A stretch of DNA of 64,000 bases from Mytilus californianus. Taxonomy: Eukaryota > Mollusca > Bivalvia > Mytilida > Mytilidae. The notes below the pieces were generated by a model. That model was not told the origin of the DNA, did no database searches, and saw only the letters and a list, made by a program, of their open reading frames with translations. Positions 22,448 through 33,411 of this stretch are shown here, piece by piece (position 1 is the first letter of the stretch; each line of letters opens with the position of its first letter). Where the stretch lies: NCBI RefSeq assembly GCF_021869535.1, contig NW_026262582.1, positions 56,804,851 through 56,868,850 on the forward strand. The letters run 5' to 3'. Position numbers and translations under genes: made by a program.

Positions 22448-22818
22448 TTGCATAGAACAATACATGGTAGCCATAGTGTTATTCAATACATGCAATTACC
22501 AGATTTTAAAGAAATAACTAGCAATCTATTGAATGATATAGTGATTAATAATAATGAAATTGTTGATATCATCAAAGTTTTAAATCCCAACAAAGCATCA
22601 GGTGCTGACATCATAAGTCATACAAATGTAAGATACCCAAAATTTGTCCCGATAAAATTGCAATTCCACTAAGTAAGATATTTATTAAATCACTACAGCA
22701 GAGTAAGTGTCCATCTAGCTGGAATATTGCAAATGTAATAGCTTTATTTAGGGTGATAGTTCATTGCCTTCCAATTATAGACCAATAACACTCATTAGTC
22801 GTATAGGTAAAATCATGG

Positions 22819-23299
22819 GGTAAACGGACAGAAAGTCACAGGAACAAAAAGTCACAGGACAGAAAGTCACAAATTTAATAGGACAAAAAGACACAGGACA
22901 AAAAATCACAAATAATTTGTTTAAAATTGTTTGAATATATAAGAGAAAGTTCTTGAAATAATTTCTTTTTATTACATATATTCATTTTACATTTAAGGAA
23001 ATCGTTCATAAGCCTTGATAAATGACGATTTATCAAACTTTAAACATTCCATGGATATGTTTCTTGACAACATGAAGCCATTTAAGTACCAAGCCACTTT
23101 GACAAGTTGCTTTCTTAACAATTATATGATCATTATTGTTTTTTTTTCAGAATAGATTTTGTTTACAAAATTGCTTTATATATAAATATTCAATAAAAAT
23201 ACAATTCATGTATTTAAAAATAAGTGTTTTCTCATTTAAAGAAAAATAATCTCAAAACTGAATTGTGACTTTTGTCCTGTGGCTTTCTGTCCTACATTC
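22819..23299. mobile_element. 481 bp TIR element (MITE) inserted in the LINE, 9 bp target duplication
   Basis: The left end GGTAAACGGACAGAAAGTCA then CAGG and the right end (opposite strand) GAATGTAGGACAGAAAGCCA then CAGG form an imperfect inverted repeat, with several internal GGACAGAAAGTCACA-like iterations at the left. AAATCATGG flanks it directly on both sides (22810-22818 and 23300-23308). Removing the insert and one AAATCATGG restores the LINE frame across the junction (IGKIM then ERV). A 9 bp duplication suits Mutator-like or a few other superfamilies. No transposase is encoded. Confidence 0.85.
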
Positions 23300-24054
23300 A
23301 AATCATGGAACGTGTTATATAAAACATGTTTTCAACCACTTACAAATAAGTAAATTTATACATGTATATGAATATCAATCTAGTTTTCTCTCTAAATGCC
23401 CAACGGTTCATCAACTATTAGAAATATATAATTGCATTTTGAACTCGATTGAAAAGAAGGAGATTAGTTGCTTTGTTTTTTGCGATTTTCCAAAAGCCTT
23501 TGGCAATGTTTGGCATGATGGACTTATACATAAAATGAAGGCTTATGGTATACATGGTAATCCATTGAAATGGTTTAAAAGCTATCTGAATGATAGAAAA
23601 CAAAGAGTGGTTATTAAACAGTCTTTATCAAAACTTTGCAATATTTCTGCTGGGGTTCCACAATGATCTGTTTTCGGACCGTTGCTTTTTATAATATACA
23701 TAAATGACATTGCGGAAACACTTTATTCTCTCTGCAGACTCTTTGCAAGTGACACGTCGTTCAGCTATGCAGATCACGATGCATTACAGATAGAATCTGT
23801 TATAAATCACGACCTGGATGAGCTGAACGAATGGTCGAAAAGATGGTTAATGTCTTTTAATCCTGATAAGACAGAATTATATCATTTTCGAATGTTGACA
23901 TTTCAGAAATGAATTTTACATTTAATGAAAAAAACATACCAGTAACTGATATTCATAAACACTTAGATGCTAAATTGAATGTGCATATTTATAATATTAT
24001 TTTAAGTGTATCTATAAACATATAAATATCCTTAGGAAACTGAAATATAGACAA

Positions 24055-24630
24055 GGTAAAAAAAAATAGAAAAAAACTTTATCTAGTTTTTATAAGAAAA
24101 AAGGAAAATAACAAAAATACCGAACTCCATGGAAAATTCAACACGGAATGCCCTTGTCAAATGGCAAAATCAAAAGCTCAAACACATCAAACGAATGAAA
24201 AACAACTGTGACGGTGTCATATTCCTGACTTGGTACAGGCATTTCCTTATGTAGAAAATGGTGGATTAAACTTGGTTTTAGAGCTAGCTAAACCTTTTAC
24301 TTGTATGACGGTCGCATAAAATTCCATTATATTGACAACAATGTGTGAACAAAAAAACCAGACATAATGGGTAAAAATGTCAAAAATAGTGGTACAGCAG
24401 TCAACATTGTGTTATAATCTTAATCACTCCAAAACAAACAAATAGGTAAACAAAGAAAAACATGGCATATAGACAAAGCACATAAGCAAAAATGAAAGAC
24501 AAGAATACTAAAAATGACCATAGCACAATAACACAATGGTGGGATGTATTAGTACCGAGTCTGGCACGCCAAAGGATATTACCAAACTGGAATAAACAGT
24601 AAAGGTAAATAATATCATTATTTGAATATG
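24055..24630 (-). mobile_element. Dispersed mussel-type repeat inserted in the LINE
   Basis: The segment contains ACCGAACTCCATGGAAAATT, AATGGCAAAATCAAAAGCTC, ATTCCTGACTTGGTACAGGC, GACGGTCGCATAAAATTCC and AACATTGTGTTATAATCTTA. I recall these words, in this order, as a very common repeat in mussel sequence. The opposite strand ends in TTTTTGTTATTTTCC-type sequence, so I place its 3' end at the left (minus orientation). It interrupts the LINE between the region just after the RT core and the C-terminal region. Confidence 0.65.
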
Positions 24631-25810
24631 CCAGTGAAGTTTTAAATATTATGGGGTTGAGTCATAGTTGAATATATCTTTATTCAGCCTTTGGCCGTCG
24701 GCTGAAAGAAGAGAGAGAAGAAAAAATCAAATGCTTTATAATATTAAACAAAATAATGTTCCAGAATATTTGAGTAATTTAATTCCACCAACAATCCAAA
24801 GTATGACTGTTTACCCACTACGCAATGGTGACGATATAATACTTCCATTCTGCAGACTTGCATTAACTAACGAATCATTTATACAATCAACTATACATAC
24901 GTAAATGGAATAACCTTGATACTTCAACCCGTGAAGCAGATACAATAGGAAAATCTAAAACGAAACTAGAAAAAACTTGAATCCCAATAGTAATAAATAC
25001 ATGCCAAAACAATATGAGTTTGGAAGTCGCAAACTCATTATTCTTGCCCAACTTCGATGTTCTGCTTCCTTCTTAAATTATGATCTGGATAGAGTTGATA
25101 TTATTCCTGATTCATCTTGGCGCTGCGGTGTGTATCGCGAAGATTCGCATCAATTCTTTTTTAATGACTTTTTTGTATATTATATTCAGAAAAAAGAAGT
25201 AAGCTTTTAGAAAATCTTAGATGGCTCCCAAATAACTTTTCATTAAATATTGAACTCGGGTAGTTGTCTACTTACTCAGAAGCAAAATAAAAATATCTTT
25301 AAACATGTGTTTGAGTAACTCAGTTTTTTAAAGGGTCGAATAGATTCCTTATTGTTTAGATATACACACATCGTCATCTACGTTCAGCTGTTGTTTTTAT
25401 TTTGTATTTTTTGTTTGTTTGGGTTTTTTTTATTAATTTATTACCTCGCTGTTTTTTGTGTTCTACTTTTTTCTTTTTCTTTTATGCAACTTAATTTATC
25501 TGTCCAATTTATACAAATGTTGAAATAATTTGTAATGTATGCATGCTCTTATATATTATTAATATTACTATCATTGGTAATATAAAGGTACTGAAAAATG
25601 TATCTTCATTCGTTTTTAAGTTTAATTAAAGTATTATAAAGTATAGTAATTATTAATATATTCCATTTTATAGTTGTTTTATTTCCTTTTATGATTGTAT
25701 GTGATTGTATTTTGTATATGTTTACCTTTTGTTTCACATGTGAATGTGACAGAGTGTTTTAAAAAAAAGCATATTGTAAATAAAAAAAAAAATATACTGA
25801 TTCTGATTCT

Positions 25811-25930
25811 TATATATTGTATTGTGAAATATGTTAAATGGAGAAGATTGCATTAGTCTGTTTGACTTGTGTCTTATCCCATTTGTGTTTATGCAAATAA
25901 AATATGTTTAAACTAAACAATTAAGGAGAA
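25811..25930 (+). mobile_element. Short LINE-type 3' tail
   Basis: ATGCAAATAAAATATGTTTAAAC at the end of a short AT-rich segment resembles a LINE 3' terminus with a polyadenylation signal. It sits directly before a 5'-truncated LINE. Weakly supported. Confidence 0.3.
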
Positions 25931-26706
25931 AACCTTTCTCCTCTGCTTTTACCCGTGTATCTGAATGATCTACAATAATGTTTAGAAAATTCTTATATTG
26001 ATGGAATTACACTCGATATTGAGAAAGAACTTTTTGTATACTTAGTATTTTAATTTTTGTTCTGTTATTGTATGCTGATGATATAATACTACTTGTTGAA
26101 TCTAGCCATGATTTTCAATGTATGTTGGATAAATTTTAAGAGTATTGTAAACATGGGAAACTAAAAATTAACATTAATAAAACGAAAATTATGGTATTTT
26201 CAAGAAGTAGAATACCTCGAAATTTGATATTTAATATAGATGGAAATGAAATTGAGATAGTCAGTAGCTTTAAATATCTTGGTATTATATTTTCTAAAAG
26301 TGGCTCATTTCTTTCCACCATAAAATATCTACGTGACCAGGCGATTAAAGTAATGTATGCTGTAATAAAAAAAACCAGATTAAATAATTTGTCGATCGAG
26401 TGACATCTAGATATGTTTGATAAGGCTATTGTTCCTATACTAACATATGGGTGTGAAATATGGGGATTCGAAAATATAGATATTCATGAGAAAGTTTATT
26501 TGCGTTTTTGCAAGCATCCATTACGTTTAAAAGAAAACCGAACTTTATGGTTTATGGGTTATTGGGAAGATACCCTATTTCAGTTATCGTCAAGTTATGA
26601 CGGAATAAAAGTTCCACCATCATATTTGTTCCAAAGAACTTTGATACATAACAAAAGTTCCATTCGGAACTTTCACCAAATAATATTTTATCCATTGCCA
26701 TAAGAA
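25931..26706 (+). mobile_element. LINE RT fragment with intact YADD, frameshifted
   Basis: The sequence starts abruptly inside ORF2 at GENLSPLLLPVYLNDL. It continues with stops to LLYADDIILLVES (catalytic Y-A-D-D intact, near 26070-26110), then HGKLKININKTKIMVFSRSR, FKYLGIIFSKSG, a stop at 26401-26403, and IVPILTYGCEIWGFENIDIH to about 26600. The TYGCEIWGFEN block matches the LINE split by the large array (29105-29150), so both belong to one family. Truncated at both ends; at least one frameshift (near 26050) and three stops. Confidence 0.82.
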
Positions 26707-26929
26707 AATTTCCTACACTCTTGATAAAATATTATATAATGGAAGTCCTTTGGAACAAATATTATGTTAACACTTTAGCACTAGCAACACACATGAATTC
26801 CTATAACACTGTGAGAGAAACAATGACACAGAAATATCAAAATTACAAACAATTTAATTATGAAATTGTTACTATTTATATTTGTGACAAGATATTTCAT
26901 GATTAAAAAATATTTAGTCATCACTTTTT
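26707..26929. other. Unannotated sequence between two LINE pieces
   Basis: AT-rich; short frames without motif. Confidence 0.4.
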
Positions 26930-27317
26930 TAATTTCAACAAAGAATGTCAAACAAACGAGATGCATTTCATAAGAGCAAGAATACATATAATAGATTGAA
27001 ATCAGGTGCAAACAAAATCATATTAAATCATACAGCTCGTGAATACAGAAAAATTATGCAAGTTAATTATCACAAATATTAAGACAAATGTTCAAATGAG
27101 CTCAGAACATTGTCAAAGCATGACACAAAAAGATTTTGGAAAAAACAATAAAAAATGGGAGCCTAATGATATGAGTACATTTTACGATTATTTCAAGGAT
27201 TTAAATGCGGGAGAAGAAGAAGATTTACATGCACCCGATTTCGACATTAATCAGATTTGAAGTAATCCCATTTATGATGAAATCCTGAACGGGAATACAT
27301 GTATTACAGAAATAGAA
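26930..27317 (+). mobile_element. LINE 'split copy', part 1: pre-RT region
   Basis: The translated remnant reads NKRDAFHKSKNTYNRLKSGA, NHTAREYRKIMQVNYHKY, ELRTLSKHDTKRFWK and MSTFYDYFKDLNAGEEED, ending in ILNGNTCITEIE. This is the region between the endonuclease and RT of LINE ORF2 proteins. The last codons join in frame with the sequence at 28205 (AMRKLKNNKAPGSD) once the insert 27318-28198 and one target duplication are removed. The endonuclease is not visible upstream. Confidence 0.8.
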
Positions 27318-28198
27318 GTCTCTATTGGTACTGTACACGTATACCTAACAACATAATTATTTTCATTTACCTGTGTTTAAAGTTATTGCAAATGGATGGT
27401 ATTTTTGTTCGAGCATATTGTTTTTCTTTAATTGTTTAACATTTCTTACCGATATGACATGTTACTTTTATTATTCTTCCCTTAGTTTATTTATCTTGTA
27501 TTCAATATTATTTATTTTGTAAAAATATTTCCTTTCTCTATTGGTACTGTACAGGTATACCTAACAACAAAATTATTTTCATTTACCTGTGTTTAAATTT
27601 ATTGCAAATGGATGGTATTTTTGTTCGAGCATATTGTTTTTCTTTAATTGTTTAACATTTCTTACCGATATAACATGTTACTTTTATTATTCTTCCCTTA
27701 GTTTATTTATTTTGTATTTACATTGTGTCATAGGTCAAATATATTTGTTCAGTGTATGTTCAATGGTGTTAATATGTCCTTTGATTGAGTTAAGCTATTT
27801 CAGTTGATATTTTATAGTGTGTCTTTCTATGTTGTGATGTTACACTATTGTTTCAGAAAAAGGGTGAAGGTTTGGTACCATTAAAACGTTTAAACCCGCT
27901 GCATTTGTTTGCACCTGTCCTAAGTCAGGAATCTGATGTTCAGTAGTTGTCGTTTGTTGATGTGGTTCATACGTGTTTCTCGTTTCTCGTTTTTTATATA
28001 GATTATACCGTTGGTTTTCTCGTTTGACTGGTTTTACACTAGTAATTTTTTGGGGTCCTTTATAGCTTACTGTTCGGTGTGAGCCAAGGCTCCGTGTTGA
28101 AGACCGTACTGTGACCTATAATGGTTTACTTTTATTAAATTTGACTTGGATGGAGAGTTGTCTCATTGGCACTCATACCACATCTTCTTATATCTAAT
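27318..28198 (+). mobile_element. 881 bp non-autonomous retroelement (tail subfamily B), with TAGAAG target duplication
   Basis: The element opens the LINE between 27317 and 28199, flanked by TAGAAG (27312-27317 and 28199-28204). Its 5' part is a tandem pair of ~225-250 bp units starting CTCTATTGGTACTGTACA (27320 and about 27537), both with GCAAATGGATGGTATTTTTG. The 3' part, from about 27782, is a diverged tail: GATTGAGTTAAGC, CCTGTCCTAAGTCAGGAATC, GCTCCGTGTTGAAGACCGTA, ending CATACCACATCTTCTTATAT. No coding frame. It shares its 3' end design with the RT-linked tail at 14270-14710, so it probably moves with that family's enzyme. Confidence 0.85.
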
Positions 28199-29310
28199 TA
28201 GAAGCGATGAGAAAATTAAAAAATAACAAGGCTCCTGGTTCTGATAAAATTCGTAATGAATTTTTGAAAAAATCATCCCCCGTTTTTGTATCATTGTACT
28301 GTAAATTATTTGATATTTGTATTAGACACTGGAATTATAATTTCAGACACTTGGACAAATGGTATTATCAAACCAGTGTTCAAAAGACAATCCTACAGTC
28401 CCTGATTATTTTAGAGCTATTACTATTATCAGCTGTTTGGGAAAATTATTTACTTCTATTATGCGAATGAAATTTCTCATAAATCAGAAAATCAAGCAGG
28501 TTTTAGAAAAGGATATGCAACAACAGATTTTTGTGTTACATGCACTTATAGAATTATAATATTTTTCATTTGGAAAAAAAACTTTTTTTGTACATTTATT
28601 GACTTTAGGAAAGCTTTTGGCACTGTTTTAAGAACTGGTTTATGGCAAAAACTCCATCTTTGTGAAATTAAGAGGAAATGTTTCAAAGTTATTTTTAATA
28701 TGTATCAAGGTATTAAATCTTGTGTTCAATATAATGGTGAACAATCAGAATTTTTTCCATGTCTGATTCGTGTTAGACAAGGAGTGGAACAATATTTTAA
28801 AAATTTATATGGTATCCTGAAGGTGAATGTTAAGAAAACTATGTTATGGTATTTAGCACGAGGAAAACTAAACAAAATCTGCAATTTACATTGCAAATTT
28901 GTTTACTTGATATTGTAGATACTTGTAAGATACTTTTTCGTATTTGGGTGTCATTTTCAAATATAATGGTACATTTTTTTATACCAAACAGAAACTTGTA
29001 GATCAAGCCCAATAGGCACTGTTTTATATTTACAAAATTATACGAAATGAATCAATACCCATTGATCTACAATTCAATTTTTTTTTATTCTAAGATAGAA
29101 CCTATCTTACTACATATGGTTCTGAAATTTGGGGCTTTGAAAACACTACGCCTAATTTGATGGTTTATGGAGAATTGTGTAGATTTCCTCTTGAGATAAA
29201 GGTGAAAGTTAGATACATTTTATTTTAAATTGCTGTAAAATTGTTAATAATCAATCAAAGCTGTGTAATTTATTGTATAGATTGATGCTTGGCTTAAAGC
29301 CTAAAATTCA
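28199..29310 (+). mobile_element. LINE 'split copy', part 2: RT region with internal deletion
   Basis: In order: AMRKLKNNKAPGSDKIRNEF (28205), PDYFRAITIISCLGKLF in another frame (28395), CTFIDFRKAFGTV (motif A region, 28590; the usual second Asp is Gly), QGIKSCVQYNGEQSEFFP and IRVRQGVE (28705-28790). The sequence then jumps to LWYLARGKLNK, so the YADD segment is deleted. It continues to TTYGSEIWGFENT (29105) and SKLCNLLYRLMLGLKPKIH (29257-29310). There it is broken by the MITE-array-MITE block, and the next residues of the family (EYTFKWVNFIEAIL) occur at 56826. Frameshifts and a deleted active site make it inactive. Confidence 0.85.
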
Positions 29311-29523
29311 CATGCCAAGAAATTCTCGCTAAAAGTTGCGGTGGACCTCCTACGGCACCTATAAGTAGTTAAAGATTTGAATTCATTCAACAAATTAATG
29401 TATGACCTGCATGTACGTGTCTCTTAGAACACGGACATATACCAAATGGTCAATATTAATCATCCATGTAATTTGCTCTATGGGATGTTTGCAAAATTTC
29501 AACGGAGGCAATTTCTTGGCATG
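29311..29523. mobile_element. 213 bp TIR element, left copy bounding the array
   Basis: Starts CATGCCAAGAAATT and ends AATTTCTTGGCATG, a perfect 14 bp inverted terminus. Length 213 bp, no coding frame. Its left flank is LINE sequence; its right flank is the start of a 2.39 kb array unit (ACGAGACAGCATCTC). A direct copy of the same length lies at 56614-56826, differing at roughly 11 positions (about 5%). No clear target duplication is seen on either side, because the two flanks of each copy come from different parents. Confidence 0.88.
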
Positions 29524-31909
29524 ACGAGACAGCATCTCAGCGATAAAAGAATATGTTTGAAAAAACTTTGCACTTGGCTACCTTTTTTTCTTCAATTCGT
29601 TTTTAAAACGTCTTGGTTTCTTCAACTTGAATAAAACTATATATCAAACGAAAACTGGATAAAGTGAAAAACAAGTTTCTTTCCTTAGTGAAAATTACTG
29701 CTTCATTGCTTATCTCAGAGTTCGAACCCTACACGTGGTAGCTTGGTTCGACTCCAATCTTAAATGACTAGGATTGACAGTTTCCTTGCCGAAGGTCAAT
29801 GGTTCTCTCTGGGCGTCCCAGCTTTCTACACACAAAAAAAGCTGGGCGCCATGAAATAGCAAATAATGATAAAAGTGGCGTTAAAGACCAACAATGAATA
29901 CATCAATCATTGTATATCTTAGACGTTTCACACACATATCATAGTTTTGTTAAACAAGAATCTTTTTATTTGAAATTGAATTTGACAATAACAATTTTCC
30001 CGCATCGTATAATGATGAATCAGGATAGCACTGTAATATGTGCCGCTGGACATGAAAAAGCTTAACCTCTAATAATTTTGAATAACTAGAAGAATAGATG
30101 AATTTTAAAGCAAAACTATTTAAAATTTTTGTCAGCTATTTTAGGGGAAAGCAATAAGTAATGAGAAGATATTTAAGATTTCCAAGGATAAGGCAACATT
30201 GAAGGGGCCTGTCTTTAGAGGTTGGTGTGTCCATCATATTACATATGCGGCAACCTTTTGTTTAAGGCTTAAAACAAATTAAACTTTTCAAAGTTATTCA
30301 AGTTCCATTACTAACTTAATGTCGACACCTTATAATGTAGAATATCTATTTTAAACAAAATAGGGTAATTTCTATGTCAAAAGATTGCAAAATTTCTGAG
30401 AATGAATAGAGCAGTCCCTATTCGAATGCAGCATTCGCTAACTTAGTAGACATGTCTTTGAAAAGCAATACTTTGAACCACTGACAGTGTCTTTAACGAT
30501 CCCATGCGCAAAATTGACAAAATTAAAAACAGAGTATTGTCCCTGCTAACCTGAAGAGTGTAGGTTTCAAGTCGAGAGTTCCCAATGAAGACATTTTTTT
30601 TTTTCAGTTAAAAAATTTGAGGTACACAGTCTACAAAATGAAACAAAAGTTGAAAATCTGATGCTCGTCTTGGCGTATACTCAAGAATTTACTTATTCGG
30701 AACTGCTTAGACATGAAATGATGCCACAAGACACATGCGACCAGTCACGGCTTTTATAGAACGAGTTGCCCTTCATACACCTTTGACACATAGTCCCACA
30801 ATGCCCTAATGTTCTAAAGCATAATAAAAAATATCTTGAAGTCCACTATAAAAGAAATAACATAACTAATAATTTTAACCATACAATTTTATATGAAAAA
30901 AACCCACAGATATTAAAGTTTACATTCATTACAAATGACAGGAACCCACAGATATTAAAGTTTACATTCATTACAAATGACAGGAACCCACAGATATTAA
31001 AGTTTACATTCATTACAAATGACAGGAACTATATTTGTAGACAATCGATTACGAGCGAACAAACAGGTCATTTTTGAAAATCAGATCATTTCGTCGTTTT
31101 CTATTTAGTTCTTTGAGTCTCTTTTTTGCTTTTTTTTTACTTTATTATTCATGACATGAAACCTTAACTTCATGTTCTAAAACATATACGTGTGCATTGT
31201 GCTTCAATGAAAAAATATGGGGTAAACGTCAATGAGACAGCCACCTAGTGACAGAAATAACCAAAAGACATGTGCTCGGTTTGACGGTAAACCAGATGTA
31301 TGCGCGATTCCCTCACGGGAGAAAGGAAGAAAGACCATTCACAATTTGTCTTACATTTGTTTCTCTCTCTTTTAATTAAATAAAAAAAAAAAAACCTTTC
31401 GAATGTTGAGTTCATAAGATTAAAATATTCCCTGTGGAACAACCCCCACCCCCCCCTTTCTTTTTTTGGTGCTCTCCAATTTCAACCCTCAAATAAGGCT
31501 TTCCAATCTAATTAAAATTAAAACCTTGCTTTCTAACCAATCTATTCATGTACCGGACCGGGAACTTTCTTTATTTAATAAGAAAATCTACAGTGCCGTT
31601 ATATAAATGCATGTTGTCTGCTTGGAGTCCCCGCCCGAAAAGAAACAAATTGCCTAACTCCAAGATAATACATTCCTGCATCACGTGATTTTTGCCACAT
31701 AGAACTTACATTAGAATGAATGGCGAATATGGAAAGTGAAACTACAATTCAAAACATAAAGTCCGAAGGCGCATAGAAGAAAAAGAAGGGTTTTTTTTGG
31801 CAAAGGGTGACGCGGTAATCTTCTCTGTGTTCATAATATACATGAAATATTTGCCACTGCTCCTTGTCTGTTCTATAAATTCTAACCCTGAGTTTTCTAT
31901 CTGTTACTG
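29524..31909 (+). repeat. Array unit 1 (diverged edge copy)
   Basis: 2,386 bp. It differs from interior units at many sites, for example GCGGCAACC versus GTGGCAACC, CTCTGGGCGTCCC versus CTCTCCGTGTGTCCC, and an extra AAATTTGAGGT-type segment after CAGTTAAA near 30608. Its 3' part has CACATAGAACTTAC where the interior has CACGTGGAGCTTAC. Divergence at the array edge is the usual result of weaker homogenisation there. Confidence 0.9.
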
Positions 31910-32106
31910 ACGAGACAGCATCTCAGCGATAAAAGAATACGTTTGAAAAAACTATACACTTGGCTACCTTTTTTTCTTCAATTCGTTTTTAAAACGTCTT
32001 GGTTTCATCAATTTGAATAATAGAAAATAAAACTATATATCAAACGAAAACTGGATAAAGTGAGAAACAAGTTTCTTTCATTAGTGAAAATTACTGCTTC
32101 ATTGCT

Positions 32107-32310
32107 TATCTCAGAGTTCGAACACTACACGTGGTAGCTTGGTTCGACTCCAAACTTAATTGACTAGGATTGACAGTTTCCTTGCCGAAGGTCAGTGGTT
32201 CTCTCCGGGTGTCCCAGCTTTCTACACACAAAAAAGCTAGGCGCCATGAAATAGCAAATAATGATAAAAGTGGCGTTAAAGACCAACAATGAATACATCA
32301 ATCATTGTAT
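32107..32310 (+). repeat. SINE-like segment with pol III B box (example from unit 2)
   Basis: GGTTCGACTCC matches the RNA polymerase III B-box consensus GGTTCGANTCC, and a related GAGTTCGAACACT lies 25 bp upstream. Downstream, CTTGCCGAAGGTCAGTGGTT, CTTTCTACACACAAAAAAGC and GCGCCATGAAATAGCAAATA lead to AAAGTGGCGTTAAAGACCAA and an ATGAATACATCAATCATTG 3' end. I recall the GAAATAGCAAATAATG...AGTGGCGTTAAA layout from molluscan SINEs of the V-SINE type (RUDI), but this is from memory. A convincing A box was not found. The segment recurs at the same position in all twelve units (for example 29710, 34498, 37324). Confidence 0.5.
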
Positions 32311-33282
32311 ATTTTAGACGTTTCACACACATATCATAGTTTTGTTAAACACGAATCTATTTATTTGAAATTGAATTTGACAATAGCAATTTTCCCGCAT
32401 CGTATAATGGTGAATCCGGATAACACTGTAATATGTGCCGCTGGACATGAAAAAGCTTAACCTCTAATAATTTTGAATAACTAGAAGAATAGATGAATTT
32501 TAAAGCAAAACTATTTAAAATTTTTGTCAGCTATTTTAGGGGAAAGCAATAAGTAATGAGAAGATATTTAAGATTTCCAAGGATAAGGCAACATTGAAGG
32601 GGCCTGTCTTTAAAGGTTGGTGTGTCCATCATATTACATATGTGGCAACCTTTTGTTTAAGGCTTAAAACAAATTAAACTTTTCAAAGTTATTCAAGTTC
32701 CATTACTAACTTAATGTCGACACCTTATAATGTAGAATATCTATTTTAAACAGAAAAGGGTAATTTCTATGTCAAAAGATTGCAAAATTTCTGAGAATGA
32801 ATAGAGCAGTCCCTATTCGAATGCAGCATTCGCTAACTTAGTAGACATGTCTTTGACAAGCAATACTTTGAACCACTGACAGTGTCTTTAACGATCCCAT
32901 GCGCAAAAATGACAAAATTAAAAACAGAGTATTGTCCCTGCTAACCTGAAGAGTGTAGGTTTCAAGTCGAGAGTTCCCAATGAAGACATTTTTTTTTTCA
33001 GTTAAACACAGTCTACAAAATGAAACAAAAGTTGAAAATCTGATGCTCGTCTTGGCGTATACTCAAGAATTTACTTATTCGGAACTGCTTAGACATGAAA
33101 TGATGCCACAAGACACATGCGACCAGTCACGGCTTTTATAGAACGAGTTGCCCTTCATACACCTTTGACACATAGTCCCACAATGCCCTAATGTTCTAAA
33201 GCATAATAAAAAATATCTTGAAGTCCACTATAAAAGAAATAACATAACTAATAATTTTAACCATACAATTTTATATGAAAAA

Positions 33283-33411
33283 AACCCACAGATATTAAAG
33301 TTTACATTCATTACAAATGACAGGAACCCACAGATATTAAAGTTTACATTCATTTCAAATGACAGGAACCCACAGATATTAAAGTTTACATTCATTACAA
33401 ATGACAGGAAC
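33283..33411 (+). repeat. Triple 42 bp repeat inside each unit (example from unit 2)
   Basis: Three direct copies of a 42 bp word (CCCACAGATATTAAAGTTTA then CATTCATTACAAATGACAGG) lie at the same place in every full unit: 30903, 33287, 35670, 38507, 40879, 43264, 45648, 48040, 50424 and 55600. Since 42 is a multiple of three, it makes a 14-residue repeating open frame (seen as a 61-codon frame at 45636-45821). I see no sign that it is translated. Confidence 0.9.

Larger units (their letters stand above)
22448..25810 (+). mobile_element. Degenerate LINE (CR1/Jockey-like), opened by two later insertions
   Basis: ORF2 remnants run in order: the pre-RT and fingers region with VLNPNKASGADIISH (near 22590) and SNYRPITLISRIGKIM (near 22765-22818); a 481 bp MITE (22819-23299); RT palm with FVFCDFPKAFGNVWHDGL and ISAGVPQ, a stop where a Gly is expected, then GPLLFIIYINDI (23310-23912). 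Next come a minus-strand foreign repeat (24055-24630) and a C-terminal region with REKKNQMLYNIKQNNVPEYL, QSMTVYPLRNGDDIILPFCR, SRKLIILAQLRCSASFLNYD and WRCGVYREDSHQFFF (24630-25200). The catalytic F-A-D-D motif reads FASD, so the polymerase is dead independently of the stops. The 3' UTR ends near 25810 in a CTGATTCTGATTCTTA short-repeat tail. Confidence 0.85.

Noticed and set aside
32107..32170. Functional tRNA gene
   Set aside because: A B box is present, but no acceptor stem, anticodon arm or convincing A box could be drawn.
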